64,000 nt of DNA from Diplocarpon mali (Eukaryota; Ascomycota; Leotiomycetes; Helotiales; Drepanopezizaceae), in the NCBI GenBank assembly GCA_024741835.1, contig JAENRP010000004.1, positions 191 through 64,190 on the forward strand. Direction: 5' to 3'. Below, piece by piece: positions 1 through 12,779 of the stretch. Every line of letters begins with the position of its first letter. Position 1 is the first letter of the stretch. The translations under genes were made by a program, and so were the position numbers. A model generated the notes under the pieces. That model was not told the DNA's origin. It did no database searches and worked only from the letters and a program-made list of their open reading frames with translations.

Positions 1-11
1 ATACGCTTTTT

Positions 12-35
12 ACTTATAGGCCGGGCCCAGGAGTT
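12..35 (+). repeat. 24 bp quasi-palindrome, single copy
   Basis: First copy of the dispersed motif, starting ACTTATAGGCC and ending GGAGTT, centred on a GGCC/GGG core. Pairing of the arms is imperfect here. Confidence 0.7.
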
Positions 36-436
36 AGAAAACGAAACTAGTAAAATAAACAAATAAGCTATAGAGTTGTAAAAACAATTAAAAATAGTAT
101 TAACTTAGATATTAATTTTCCTTAATTCTCTTTAGAAGATAGGGAGAACTATTATTAAATAATACTCTCTTTATAAAGCGCCTACTTCTTTTTAATAGTT
201 CACTATTAGTATTAGAAGAGTCCAGTCTTAGTATTGCAAGAGCTTTAGTATTTTATAAAGATACTAGTATAGTTTAATAGCTTCTACCGATAGGGAAGGA
301 GACTTATATTATAGCATTATTATTATTATCCTCTTTATTATTATTATTATCCTTTAAAGAGTCTTCTACTATAGAGGGAGATAAGGCAGGCAATTTAATA
401 GATAATACTTCCTTTTCTTTGCCTTTAGTTGATATA

Positions 437-460
437 AGTTATAGGCTAGGCCTAGGAGTT
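437..460 (+). repeat. 24 bp quasi-palindrome, single copy
   Basis: Copy with core TAGGCTAGGCCTAGGAGTT, preceded by AGTTA. The centre AGGCTAGGCCT is close to self-complementary. Confidence 0.7.
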
Positions 461-1258
461 GTATCAAAGGGTTTAGTACGAGGTTTCTTAATGCTATACT
501 TTTTAAGAAGGATCGTCTTATCGATTATATTATTAGCTTTAATATTATTATTAGTGCCTTTTGTCTTAGTCTAAGACTTATCCTTATATAGTTATAACTT
601 TAACTGTTAAATCAGCTTCTAAGTGTAAGTGAAATTATTAAAAAGTTCTTACTTATGCTTCTTTAAATATATTATCAATTAAGTTATATCTTTAGAGAAT
701 AACTCCTTTACTATCATTACTACTAATAGATCGTTCTATAGCCGTTTCCTTATAAGTGCCTCTAATAGTAGGCCTCCTTTTATTATACTAAGTATTATAT
801 GAAATTTGGCTAATAATTCTCTAGCAATACTTTATCTTATAGTGCTAAGTCTCTTTATACTAATAGAATCGATAAGAAAATCTTTTAAGTTTATACTATT
901 CTTTAGTAAGTTATTACTAATAACTTCTATATAGTTATTACTAATAGTAAGAAAGCTACCTTTTCCTAGTTCTTTAGCAGATTCTATATTAATAAACGTA
1001 CCTTATCTAGTAAATATAGAGAATAGAGTTGTCTTATTAGAAATGTACTCCTTTAGAAGTGTCTTCTCTTTAGTATTTAATTCTTTCTATTATGCTGCAT
1101 TTTGAGCCAGATTTAATAAGATCTATTAAGCATTCTTAAGGCATTAAGGTATAAGATTTGATAATTTATAGGATTTTTCCTAAATAGCGAATTCTCCGGT
1201 CGATTATTTAGCTATTAGAATTATATAGTAGTTAATAGTTCTATTATTAGGTGGATTA

Positions 1259-1282
1259 ACCCGCGAGCTAGGCCTAGGAGTC
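1259..1282 (+). repeat. 24 bp quasi-palindrome, single copy
   Basis: Copy beginning ACCCGCGAGC and ending CCTAGGAGTC. It keeps CpG sites although its surroundings are strongly AT-rich. Confidence 0.65.
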
Positions 1283-2488
1283 AATCTTACAAATCTTATA
1301 TTAATATTAATCTTAATAGTAATAACTCTTAAGTAGTAGTCAATTCTAATAAACTATATAAGCTTAAGATATATTACTAATTTATATAAAGACTTATATT
1401 AAGTTAATAGAATACTTAAGTATAATCTATAATGCATCCTTAATATCTATTGTATTAAGCTATAAGTTATATTATAAAGATAGGCAGAGGGGGGGTTTAG
1501 CTTTTTATCTAAGGTTTGGAAGTAGTATTGGTATATTTCTAATTCTTCTTATATTAATATTAAAAATGAATTCTTTTTATAATTACTATGATTATATATG
1601 CGTATAGCGCTTAAAAAGGCGCAGTTAAATAACTTAGGCATATTTAAAAAGCCTTTGCTATAGAATAATATAAAGTTATTAATAGTTAGTATAGCATTAT
1701 ACTAAGCAGGGGTCTATGCGATATTATAGAACAATTTAAAGGCTTTAGGTGCTACTCTAAACTTAGAGAAGCCTAATAATATATCCTTTTTAACTTAGTT
1801 TGCCATTCTATTGCTAATAGCTATAATTCTATAATTTCCTAGATGTAATAAAAATAAGGTTAGGTTAAGAGCGGTATAAAATTTATAGATATTAGATAAT
1901 ATATCTTTATTAGTAAGGCCTATTATTACCAATCTATAGTACTGCGCATATTAGCATTTATAAAGGGCGTAGAACTTTTTAAAATTAAAGTCCCTAAACA
2001 TTCCTATTACAAACTTTGCAAGTCTTATCTTTATTTTTAGTATTACTACTATCTTAAAACTATTGCTATACTATAGTATTATCTTTATATTAAAGGGGAC
2101 CTAATAATATTCTATAGAGATGATATTTGTATTAACTTCGGATTTCTCCTTAAGAATATAGAAGTCACCTTTTAATTTCTTATACTTAATAAAGAATTGT
2201 ATAATATTATCTATAGAAAATTCGTCTTATAGTAGTTTTATAATCTGCTTAATGGCTCTTATCGTCCCTTCCTATACTAATAAGACTTCTTCCCGACCTT
2301 CTTTTCTTAAATACTTTATTATCGACTTATAGAATTTGAGAATAAATTTTTATAAGTTATTAAGGAAAGATTGTATAATATCGGCGGTATCCTTTTTAAT
2401 ATTATTAAAAATTTCTAGCATATTAGTAATAATGCCTATTTCTTTATTAGACAATTTATCTTCTAAGTCTATAATATTACGTGTATTA

Positions 2489-2512
2489 ACCTATAGGCTA
2501 GGCCCGTAAGTC
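2489..2512 (+). repeat. 24 bp quasi-palindrome, single copy
   Basis: Copy beginning ACCTATAGGC and ending CCGTAAGTC. Both outer arms carry transitions relative to neighbouring copies. Confidence 0.65.
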
Positions 2513-2674
2513 ATTTTCTTTACCACTAGTGTTTAAGGTGTTCGGGGTATTTCTAAGGATAGTAACTCAAATTCGTTTAAGTCGGAGGATTAGTAGTTAG
2601 GCAAGTCAGCTACTTAAGTTCCTAGTATTATAGGCACCTCTAGCTTAGGGATATCCTCCTTATATACTAATTCC

Positions 2675-2698
2675 ACTTGTAGGCCAGGCCTACGAGTC
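2675..2698 (+). repeat. 24 bp palindrome with 11 bp arms
   Basis: The first 11 bases (ACTTGTAGGCC) pair with the last 11 of the 23 bp core (GGCCTACGAGT) around one central A. All pairs are Watson-Crick except one G-T. It is the longest continuous stem among the copies. Confidence 0.8.
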
Positions 2699-4321
2699 AA
2701 ATTCTCCTTATCAGTTATTCTTATTAAGGGTAGTAGCATTTTTAAAGTGATAGGGATAATAAACTCCTATCTCTTTAACTTATTGTCGAAGTAATTTATA
2801 ATATACTTAATAAAATAAGTCATCTTTTCTTTTATAATAAATAGATTATATTACGACTATTAAAGGCTAAATGTATCTAGAACAGTTTGGTCGGAAAGTG
2901 TAAAATTATCATACTATAAGGGTTTATCTTTTATAATCTAAATAGTAGAGTATATAATAGTACTTAAGAACCTAATAAATTTTCTACCTCTAATGCTATT
3001 TCCCTATAGCTTTTTTATACCTTTTTAAATAGTGAAATGATTTAATACCTATATAGCCTTTACTATAGGTTAGTATATTTTAAAGATTTTACTAAGCCCT
3101 TGTAGGGCATTATTAGCAGTGATATCAGTTATAAAGTAGGTCTGGAAAAGTATACTATAGGTACTACTTATAAATTGTAATAATCTTTTTATATACTTAT
3201 TCTTCTTATTTCGATTTTTCCGAAACAAATCCACTAAATTGGCATACCTCTGATATTCTTATAGAAATTTTTCATAATCGATCCCTTTTATCTTAAGCTT
3301 ATTCTTAAGAAAATCATTAAAGCTTAAAAATCCTTCTTCTATAGCAGAAATTCTATAGTTTAATACTTCTATAGATGAGTTTAGGAATACTTACTATTCT
3401 ATTTCACCTAATGTTCTATAGGTGCTTATTATATCTTTTAATAATCTTAAAGCTTTTCTATCCTATAAAAAGTTACCCTTTAATATTAGTTTGTTATTAG
3501 TAGTATTTAAGGGTTTACTACCTAAAGCTATAATTGATATATTCTTCTTAGGTATAGCTTTCTTGCTTAAGCTTAGTAGTACTATAATGAATTATTTAGT
3601 AGGAGGGGTAGTTTTAAACGAAGAGATGATTATTTAAGAAAGATTAATAATATAGGAGGCTTATATTAGAAAAGATTGATAATAAAAGATAATAGTAGTA
3701 GTGCTGGTATTATAGGTCTGGTAGGGTTATAAAAAAAGTAAAAAAAGTAAAATTATAGTGCAAAGAGAGGCTTATTTATAGAGTTTGAAATCGCGCTAGT
3801 ATATAAAGGAAAAGTGGGTATAATAAGCTTAGAAGTAGGAATAAAAGTAGGGTATAACGCATATAAGGACCTATAATTAATAAATGATAATTATTAAAGG
3901 TGAAGATGATATTTTAAAGGTAAGCGTTAGAAAGTTGTATATAAAGGAAATAATTAAGGGATAGATTATATAAAGAATAAAGTAGAGTAAAGAATATATA
4001 TAAAATAGAATAATAAATAAAGAATAAAGAGGTACTAGTATATAGAAAGTAGATAATTCTTAAAAAAGATTCAACTCGAATTCGTAAGTTCTCTAAATGG
4101 TCTTTTTCAGCTATGATAGGCTAGATTCTTTAGATTGCTTAACTTAATTATCAGTTCTATCGTCACTTCGGAGTCTTCTTCTCTTGCGTTAGTTCTCACC
4201 TCTTGGCGATTTCTCTAATTCGGGTGTCTCTATTAAAGGAACCTCTATTTATACCCCTAGGTTTAGTAGCCGAAGTTTATCCGAACTATCTTATAGGCTA
4301 AAGCTAGCCGAGTCTAACCTT

Positions 4322-4345
4322 ACTCGCAGGCCAGGCTCGCGAGTT
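4322..4345 (+). repeat. 24 bp palindrome with covarying arms
   Basis: The outer arms ACTCGC and GCGAGT are perfect complements. Compared with the copy at 11258 (ACTTATA ... TATAAGT), both arms have changed in a matched way. Confidence 0.8.
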
Positions 4346-5206
4346 AGTCTTAGCGTTTCTAAGCTTAAGGGTAAAAACAGGGGATTGGTTCTTAAATTAG
4401 GGTCTAATATTATACTAGCATCTTAGTTCATTTCTTTTCCGAATTTTTTTACAATAAGGCCTTTATCAATTAGTGCATTAGGCTTTCGAATAGCATTTAC
4501 TTTATCGCATTATCTTTAAGACTTAAGTTTATAAAGAAGCGACTTAGTATTTATAATGTTTGTCTAGGCCTTAATAAGGGCGTTAAAGAGTTTTTAATTA
4601 TATTCTATAAAGTGGATTTTCAATTTGTCCTTATTAAGAAGGAACAACTCCTATACTTTAATTATAATAGAAGGATCCGTCTAAGAGCGCCGATTAATAA
4701 TAGCTTTAAAGAGGCTGCTGCAGTTCTTAAAATAAAAAGCTGCCTTAAAAGGTATAGTAGTTCTACTTATATTAATCTATTAAGGCACTAGAAGTTACTT
4801 TAAAGTAGAGATTAAAAAGATAAGATCGGAGATTCAAGTCTTATTTTCTAAGGTATTCTTATTGCAAATAGCTATATAGTTGTTGCAAAAGGCTATAAAG
4901 CTACTAATTCTATAAAGTTTATCTAAGCGCATTTTAAGAAGGTGCCCTTATTTTATTATTACTATAATAGGGTTACTATTATTAGTAATAAGTTATAAGA
5001 TCTCTTTTTGCTTTATTTTTACGGTTATATAAGCTAGCTGAGATTTTGAACTAAGTGCCTAGGAAGTCTATTGACTTATCTTCTTTACAGATAGAGTAAG
5101 TTTCACATTCGATTAAGAGCCAATCTACCTATTAAGGCTTTTAAAAGATGGCCCTTATCTAATTAGTAGGATTTAATAATCTAAGACTTGCTTTCTAATA
5201 AAATTG

Positions 5207-5230
5207 ACTTGCGGGCCGGGACCGCAAGTG
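5207..5230 (+). repeat. 24 bp palindrome with perfect 8 bp arms
   Basis: Arms ACTTGCGG and CCGCAAGT pair perfectly around a 7 base loop (GCCGGGA). It is very GC-rich against AT-rich flanks and is the best formed hairpin of the family. Confidence 0.82.
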
Positions 5231-6592
5231 AAAATCGGAATTTCTTTATTAGTAGTACTTATATCCTTCTTTATCGAAACGACTTAATTGTAAAGACTAA
5301 GGCCAATCAATTAAGGAGGTTTAAGGTAGGCCATAAGCTAATAGGCTCCTTTACTTTTCGCTATTATAGCTAAAAGGTAGAGTCTATAATATATCCAAAG
5401 GACTTATTGAGTAAGACTGAACCTTATATTATAAAGAAAATAAGAAGGTATAGAAGTCGCGTTATCTATAGGACAGAAGTAATAAAGGTATATCTTTACT
5501 TCTTATCTTATAATAGAGAGGAATATACCTATAAAAGCACTATTATTAATAGTAAAATTATCGGTTAGGAAGCGGCATCTAAAGGGTTTAGGTATTACAA
5601 TTGACCCTTTTTCCTCTATTTCCTCTTACTATTTATTGCTTAATAATATCGAAAAGAAAGAATTATTTTATTCAATTGGCTTTAATGCCTTTAAGGCTTT
5701 GGGATCAGCCTTGAATTTTATAGCACTTAGAGATGCCTCTATTATTAATAGATTAGATTTGCATATCTTTAAAGAGATGAAGAACTAATTATTAGGGTAG
5801 ATTAGAAAAAGATTAATATCTTCTATTATATAAAGAAGTTTGAGGTATTTAATAGTTTCGTTAATATTAAATCCTTTATAATTAAGACTATAGTAAATCG
5901 AAAGAGAGTAAATATAAAGGTCGCAAAGTCTTCTCCCTTTGATTCCTATACTAAGAAGATACTATCGAAAGCGAGTCTTTATTATAAAGGATATTTAAAT
6001 ATTATATTATTCTCTAAGCTTAAGGTTGAGAATAACTGATTAAGGTATATTGCTATAATTATAAATATCCTAATTAATAGATTCCTCTTTGCATTCTCTT
6101 TCTTATAAGATAAAATAGTCTTGCTTAGCATCTAAGAGACTAGGTTCTTAACTTTTATAATTATTAAAGAATTAAATAATATTTATAAGGGCGAACTCGT
6201 TTAAGATAAGCTATTGAATCTATTTAATAGCTCTTTTAATTATCTTTAAAGTAGTAGGAATAGGGTCTTTCCTTATATTATTATTTTTAAAACAGTTATA
6301 TATAAATATAAAGAAGTTAAGAACTAGCTCCTTTAAGTTATTAGGGAAGGAGTTTAAGCGAGCGCGTAATCCTTTAGTTTTAAATTGCAAATTAGCTAAG
6401 GTAGCTATCAAATGATCTATCCTTCTTAAAGGTCGAGTTAAAATAGGTCGTTTAGCTAAAGGAGAGTCCTTTAAAGATTTTAAAAATTCTAAAGAGGCTG
6501 CGCTAAGCGTTTAGGCAATTTATTTAATAGCGGTTTTTAGAATCATTTTAATAAAAGGTAGGTTAGGTCTAGTTTTAAAATTCTCGTTTTTA

Positions 6593-6616
6593 ACTCTTAG
6601 TCTAGGACTATAAGTT
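6593..6616 (-). repeat. 24 bp quasi-palindrome, inverted copy
   Basis: Reverse-orientation copy (plus strand begins ACTCTTAGTC and ends ACTATAAGTT). Read on the minus strand it encodes a TYSPRLRV-like peptide, as in the array at 24.6-25.1 kb. Confidence 0.65.
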
Positions 6617-8199
6617 AGATTATATAGTTTAGTACTTATTATATCTTTAGATTAAAAAGCGAATTTCAAAGTAGGCTTAATTATAAATAACCAATTCCTT
6701 TCTTTATTATTAAAGAAATCTCGTCTAAACCTTAGTATAGGAGTCCAATTCTCTTTTAAAATAAGCAAATTATAAGTAGAAGCGTAGAGCCTTAGTATAT
6801 TAATAATAGTACTATTAGGTAGGGTAATATCTATAATCTAATTTGATCTTTTTATAGCTTTATTAGCTACTATAAGTACTGTATTAAATAAGCTTATAAA
6901 TCTGCGACCGCGAATTCGATTGCCTTAGAATTTTACTACTCCTTTTTAAATAATAAAGAAATTGAGAATCTATATAGCTCTGGCTATAGGAGTGTTTTCC
7001 TTAAGAATTTTTAATAATACTTGCCTTCTATTATTAGAATCAATATTTATTAAGAAGCGCGAATGAAATAGGAGTCCTCTTTTATTAATAGCTAAATTAT
7101 TTAATTATCAAATAGATTCTTTCCTTTTATCTTAGTCTATTTTAAAAGTGTTAGCCAAGGTTATATATTAATTTGCATTAGCTAAGAATTCCTCTTTAGA
7201 GATTCCCTTTAGTCTTAATTCTTTAGTTAGGAAGTCGTTAAATTGGAGAATTCCAAGGGCTACTTAGGTTGAAAGGTTATTAATAGTATTTGCGTAAGCT
7301 AAAAGGAGTTTTTATTACTTTATATCTCCTAAGGCTGCGTAGGTCAATTTGAAGTTCTCTAATAATATAATGGCTTTGCTATCTTAAGAGAAGTTTGTAA
7401 TTAGTGCTTATTTATCTCCTATTGCTATAGATAAAACCATTTGTAAGTTCTTTAAAGGCATATTACTTATAAAAGATAGGAAGTATAAATAAGAAAGTTC
7501 AATAGGGTGCAAGAATTAAAAGGGCATATAAGCTATAATAAGTTTACTATATATATATTAAGGAAATTGGACTTTTTATTTATTATTTAAGGAAAGTAAT
7601 AGGAATATTATAATTAAAGGCTAATATTAAAAATATAAAATAAGTTAGAGTAGGTAAGAATTTAAAGTGATCTTAAAAGATCTATATCTTAAATAATAAA
7701 GGAGGCGACCTTGCTAAAAATATAAAAATAAGGATTAGAGGAAGGTAGGATAATTAATAGGCTAAAAAATCGTTTAATATTCCTATTTGCGTTCTTCGGA
7801 TATTTTAAGAATAATAACTTAAGGTCGCGATTAGTTAGGTATTTTAATATTCTTTATTTATAAGACTAACTTATAGGTTAAGTTGGAAAAATCTTAGTCT
7901 TTATCTAAGGGTTTAAAATTGCTTATATTGCCGTCGGTTCCTATAAAAGATTTAGAGGTTATATTAATTTCTAATTCGTCTTTTAAAAGGAATAAGGTCT
8001 AGTCGCATTAATAAAAGCGCTTCAGTCGGTTAGCTATAAAGGTTCCTTTAATATCGATTCTATTAAGTTCTTAAAGAGAATAGTATTCCTTTTCTTTCTA
8101 CTTAAACTTAACCTTAAATAGACTAAGCTATTAATAGTCAAGTTTAGTATCTACTAATATATTAATACTTCTTATAATATTATAGACTAGGATAAGATT

Positions 8200-9330
8200 A
8201 TCTTTTCGAATAAGGTATATTTTAAGTACTTTAAAAGCAGCCTATGCTTCCTTAGCTTTTTCCTAATATCGTTTCTTTTGCAGAATGATTTCCTTTATAT
8301 CTATATCTTAAAGCTTAAGTTATTAGTATCTTATTATAAGTAAATTGGAACGGTTCTAAATTTGACTATAGTCGAATAATCTTTAAATAGGCTATTAGGA
8401 TTTAAGAGGGAGCTATGCCTCTTTGCTATAAATAAGGAAAAATAGTATAACTCTAATTGGTTTATAGATTATCGTTTAATAAGTAAAGAGTATTTTATAA
8501 AAGTGTTTTATCTAATTCTTAAATCCTTTATAAGTAACTTTAGATAGCCTATTAAGAATGATGCGATATTCTTACTCTACTATTCTATTAGCTTTCGAGT
8601 TATATATTAAGATTTGAACCTATTTAATACTATATTTTCGCAAAAAAGCTTTAACTACTCCTTTATTTTCAAGGCCTTTATTAATAATTAGTCTATTAAA
8701 AAGTCTATAGCAATAGACTACGTCTTCCTAAAGGAACTTTGCAATAGATTTAGAATTAGCAGATCTTAATAGTTGTCCTTTAGGCCATTTTAATAAGTCT
8801 TCCTTTGCTAGAATAAAATATATAATCCTATTTTCAGTTATTAGTACTTATATAATATTGAGACTGACTTTATAAAAAAGGCCTAATAGCTAGGTTAGGA
8901 ATAGGGGATTCTCTTTATAACTAAGTTTTCGTTTTTAATAAGGGATGCAACTTTTTATAAAGGCTTTGCAATCTTTAAAAGAACCCTTTTAAAAGAATTT
9001 CCTTAAGAGTCGGTAGTAGGTAGACTCAGCTCCTTAATAGCCAGTTTTCTTATAAATATCTTAGATAGCCTTAGCCTTTAGTTTTTCATTATCTAAGTAG
9101 AGTTATATAAGGAATAAGTTATCGCTCCTTTTGAATAATTGTCTTCCTTATATTAAATAAATTAAAGCTTTAACTTTGAATTTCTGAAAATCCTTAAGAG
9201 TAACTATCTTTAGTTATCTAAGCGTAATTAAAAATTTCGCGATTTCTTTAAAGTTACTTAAGTAATTAGGTAATAAAATTCTCTTATTTAACTCGCAGGC
9301 TAGGACTAGGAGTTGAGTCCCTTTAAGGCG
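8200..9330 (-). pseudogene. Gypsy integrase remnant
   Basis: On the minus strand around 8,760-8,540 the frame shows an NKGLENKGVV-type stretch, then a YNSKAN motif and a following VE. These correspond to the second aspartate region and the catalytic glutamate region of retroviral-type DDE integrases. Stops interrupt the frame at several positions. A copy of the 24 bp palindrome (9291-9314) lies upstream, where it adds eight codons (reading LLVLACEL) without breaking the frame. Confidence 0.7.
9291..9314 (+). repeat. 24 bp quasi-palindrome inside Gypsy pol
   Basis: Copy beginning ACTCGCAGGC and ending CTAGGAGTT, lying within the minus-strand Gypsy frame just before the integrase. Because its length is a multiple of three, it adds eight codons without shifting the frame. 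Confidence 0.72.
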
Positions 9331-10179
9331 ATATATCGATAGATAATTAACTTTATTTTCTACCTACTTATTAATATCTATTTTATCTTCTTTAATTAAA
9401 TTAAAGGGGTAAGGGCGAGTTCTTCTTAAAAGGCCGTCTGTAGTAGTGTTTTTTATTCTTGGAATATATTTGACTTTAAAGTCTATTAATCTTATTTAAG
9501 TAATCCATTTTATTAGTAAGGCTTTAGGTAGGTCGCTTGCAGCTTTATTTAATTGTTTTATTAGCACTTTAGCATTAGTTTCAAAGATGAAGTAAATGCT
9601 ATAAAGGTCGCTTCTTATCTTTTTTATTACCTTTAAGGCGCCTTTGCATTCCTACTTAATAGTATTATACTTTATTTCTATTAGATTCTAAAGACCACTT
9701 TTAAAGTAAGCTAAATGTCTTTTCTATTAGCTATTAGCTTATTGAAGGATAGTACCCTATTTGATTAAGCTTGCGTCAACTATTAGTATAATTGGCCTAG
9801 CGTTAGCTTTATAGTCTATTTTAATTAGATATAGCGCTTTAAGCAACGCTTGCTTCAATTGTTTTATAGCTTCTATTTAAGGTTCCTCCTATTAAAACTT
9901 AGCCCCTTTTTGAAATAAGGTATAAATAGGTACTGCCTTTTTAGCGAAATCCTTGATTTAAATGCAATAGTATACTATAATGCTAATGAATGTGCGAGCT
10001 TTTACCATATTATTATACCTCTTCTATTTATCGATTTTAAGTACTTTAGCCCTCTAAGGACTTCGGCTATTAGAATTAGTAATAAAACTAATAATTTCTA
10101 TTAATAGAAGATAGTATTATAACTTTAGACCAACTATTGCTTTTGCCCTTTCGAATTATATAAGTACCTAGTCTAGGTT

Positions 10180-10960
10180 TTAAATATATTCTATTATAAA
10201 TCGTTGTATACTAAGAAGAACTTCTTTATAATTATAGAATGATCTTAATCCTTTTACTCTTATATTATCTATATAAGGGAGTGCAATATTAGGTATATAA
10301 TCTACTAGTATTTTATAGATTACTTAGATAAATTGAGCGATCGAATTTATAGCCTCTTAAGGTAATCTTATTATCTAAAGTAGCTTAAGAGGGGTTTGAA
10401 TTGCTATTATATCTCTTGATTTAATATTAAAAATGAATTAGTTGTATTTAAAGAAGAAGTTAATAAGAGAGCTATAGGTTAATCCTGCGAATTCATTTAA
10501 GAACTCATCTATATTCGAAGGAACGTTAGCATCTTTAATAGTTACTCGGTTCATCTCTACTACTACTATTATTAGTCTATAAGTTCCTTTCTCTTTCTTA
10601 GTAACTAAGAACCATTTGTTCTTATAAAGGCTATTATAGAATTCGAGAATACCTTACTTTAGCCTATCTTTTAATATTTCAATTACCTTTTCTTAAAGAG
10701 CTTTAAGGACCTTGAATGTTTTCTCTTATTAGGCTTTATAAGGTATTATCTTAATCTTAATATAAGACGTAACTTCTTTTTAAATCTGGCCAAGTTCTAT
10801 TTAATTAAAAGTTAAGGCGTCCTTTTGATTTATTAAGGTTTTATAAAGTAGTTCGCGTTCTTATTTTATTAAGTTATCTTTAATTTTCAGTATATTAAAA
10901 CGTTCTTTTATTAGCTGATATCCGATAGGTTTATTAGAAAATCTACTTATAATAAACTTA
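10180..10960 (-). pseudogene. Gypsy reverse transcriptase remnant
   Basis: The minus-strand frame contains NKWFLVTKKEKGTYRLI, then VTIKDANVPSNIDEF, an FAGL segment, SRDIIAIQTPL and finally LPYIDNI. These match, in order, the conserved blocks of fungal Ty3/Gypsy reverse transcriptases. The catalytic Asp-Asp pair is now Asp-Asn (near 10,263-10,277), a G-to-A change on the coding strand as RIP would give. In-frame stops are also present, so the enzyme is dead. Confidence 0.85.
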
Positions 10961-11257
10961 TCGAATTTGCTACCTAGCTTTAAAGGTCGAAGCTTCTTAT
11001 CTTATTTAAACTAATCATCTAGTCCTCTAGGCTTTAAGCCATTAGAGATTCCCTAATCTACTAGTTGTACTTTATTGGCCTTACTTTTATATATAGTTCG
11101 AATATTAGCTAGTACTATGCTTCTCTACTTCTTTCCTTTTTTATTAAATCTTATAAAACGGTCCAAATTTTCCTTTTTAAAAATAAATAAAAGATTTTCT
11201 AAGTTATTAATTTAAAGTGCGCAAATGGAAATGTTATTAGTAATTTTATTGTTTTTT

Positions 11258-11281
11258 ACTTATAAGTCCGGCCTATAAGTG
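11258..11281 (-). repeat. 24 bp palindrome with 7 bp arms, inside Gypsy
   Basis: Arms ACTTATA and TATAAGT are perfect complements around AGTCCGGCC. On the minus strand it is read as TYRPDL, a stop, then V, in the same frame as the copy at 11420. Confidence 0.78.
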
Positions 11282-11419
11282 GTTTTTAGGTTTTTTAAAA
11301 TAATTAGTAAATTATCGAAATTTGTAAAACGAACTCTCTTCTCTACCTTATTTTTCTTTTTTCTTAATTGTTAAGCTAATAAAACGCTGATTATACTAAT
11401 TTTTAAAATTCCAGATTTG

Positions 11420-11443
11420 ACTCTTAGTTTAGGACTGTAAGTT
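11420..11443 (-). repeat. 24 bp quasi-palindrome inside Gypsy
   Basis: Reverse-orientation copy, read on the minus strand as TYSPKLRV in the same frame as the copy at 11258. It is 162 bp away (54 codons). Confidence 0.7.
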
Positions 11444-12779
11444 AAATTACTATTATTTAAAATCGGCAAACTTACCTTTCTTTTGCTATAACTCCTTACT
11501 AAGTGCCTTCCTTTACTAGCATTAAGCCTAGCCCTTATATTAGCTAATCGTTTCCTAAAACCTTATTTTAAAATTCGGCTATATCTTTTATAATAACCAT
11601 TTATCCTTTTAAAGATCAATCTATATTTTAAAGACTAGCTTTTATAAGACTATCTTTAGGATAGTTAAATGTTAGCTGAGATTTTAAAATAAAGGGTATT
11701 CTTAAAAGAATATCATTTGAAGAATTTTCTATTATTAGAAAGTTAGTATAATTAACGATTCCTTTAACTTTAACCTTTATATTTTTCACCTATCTATTAA
11801 AATTGTATTTTAATCTAGAGATAGTTGAATAAATAAGGAATCGATTATTAACAATTATTAATTAAGCTATTTCTGCCACTTTTCTAATTGTTATATTAAC
11901 TTTTGAATTATAATTAATTAAAGCCTTTGTTTTAATTGATTCTTCTATTAAACAAATAATAATAAGGCTTTTTATTATAATTGCTAAACAATTTCAATTG
12001 ATATTCTAAGATATTAAAGCTATTGCTATAATATTATAGTACCTTTGGATTCCTTTATTTTCTATAATCTAAAGATATTTAATTAAGGCTAAGTGCTTTT
12101 TAAAGTTCTTTTATATTACAATTTCTATTTCCTTATTATTATTCAAATCTTTAAAGGCAACTGGGATATGCTTTCTTAGCACTTTATTAAAGCGTTTAAT
12201 TAAACTAAATAGGTCTTTAAATATAAGGTTAATTTGCTAGGCTATAATATTCTTTATAGCTTTCTTTATTATAGTTAAACTAGCGTATTTATTAACGAAT
12301 TTTTCCTATTTTAACATCTATCTCTTTCGCTTAAAGTCAAGGGTCTATATAATAACTTTAACTTTTTAATCTTTAAGCTTAAAGCCATCTTTATCTATTA
12401 TATCTTTGATTAATTTATCTATTATATCGGCTTTATCCTTATCTACTGCGGTTCTATATTATTAAGTATCTTTTAGCGTTTAGACTCTATATTAAGATTC
12501 CCGAGTTGCATACGTTGATTTCTGGACTTTAGCAGGATTTATTAGTATTAAGGGAGTAGTAGATTTAAAAGGACGCTGAGTATTCTAAGGGTTTCTAAAT
12601 ATAAAAGTAGTATTAATATTAGTAGATACATTATTATTAACCTATCCTAAGATAGAGATGCCTTTAACTTCTATAGCTATTTGATTAGAAGCTAGGTCCT
12701 TAAGAACTCCCTTAAGTAGGTTGCTAGTTGGACTAGTATATATATAAGTTGGAATTTTAGCGTTTATATCTATAATATG

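Larger units (their letters stand above)
1..3640 (-). mobile_element. decayed retroelement-like sequence, class not determined
   Basis: On the minus strand between about 3,330 and 2,800 a frame rich in Lys, Asn, Tyr and Ile runs for more than 100 codons before stops accumulate. Its composition and spacing resemble a retrotransposon gag region, but I see no diagnostic zinc knuckle, protease or polymerase motif. Four or five of the dispersed 24 bp palindromes lie inside (12, 437, 1259, 2489, 2675). The class is inferred only from the setting among other decayed LTR elements. Confidence 0.35.
3641..7890. other. AT-rich non-coding stretch
   Basis: No gene or recognisable domain was seen. About 3,640-4,080 is purine-rich on the plus strand and has no coding look. 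From 4,080 to 7,500 the composition matches the retroelement-derived sequence on both sides, and a 63-codon minus-strand frame at 6220-6411 could be a gag fragment, but nothing identifies it. The best defined structures are the palindromic repeats at 4322, 5207 and 6593. Confidence 0.5.

Noticed and set aside
3422..3637. 71-codon plus-strand frame
   Set aside because: It is hydrophobic and AT-driven in composition and lies in decayed retroelement sequence with no domain; probably chance.
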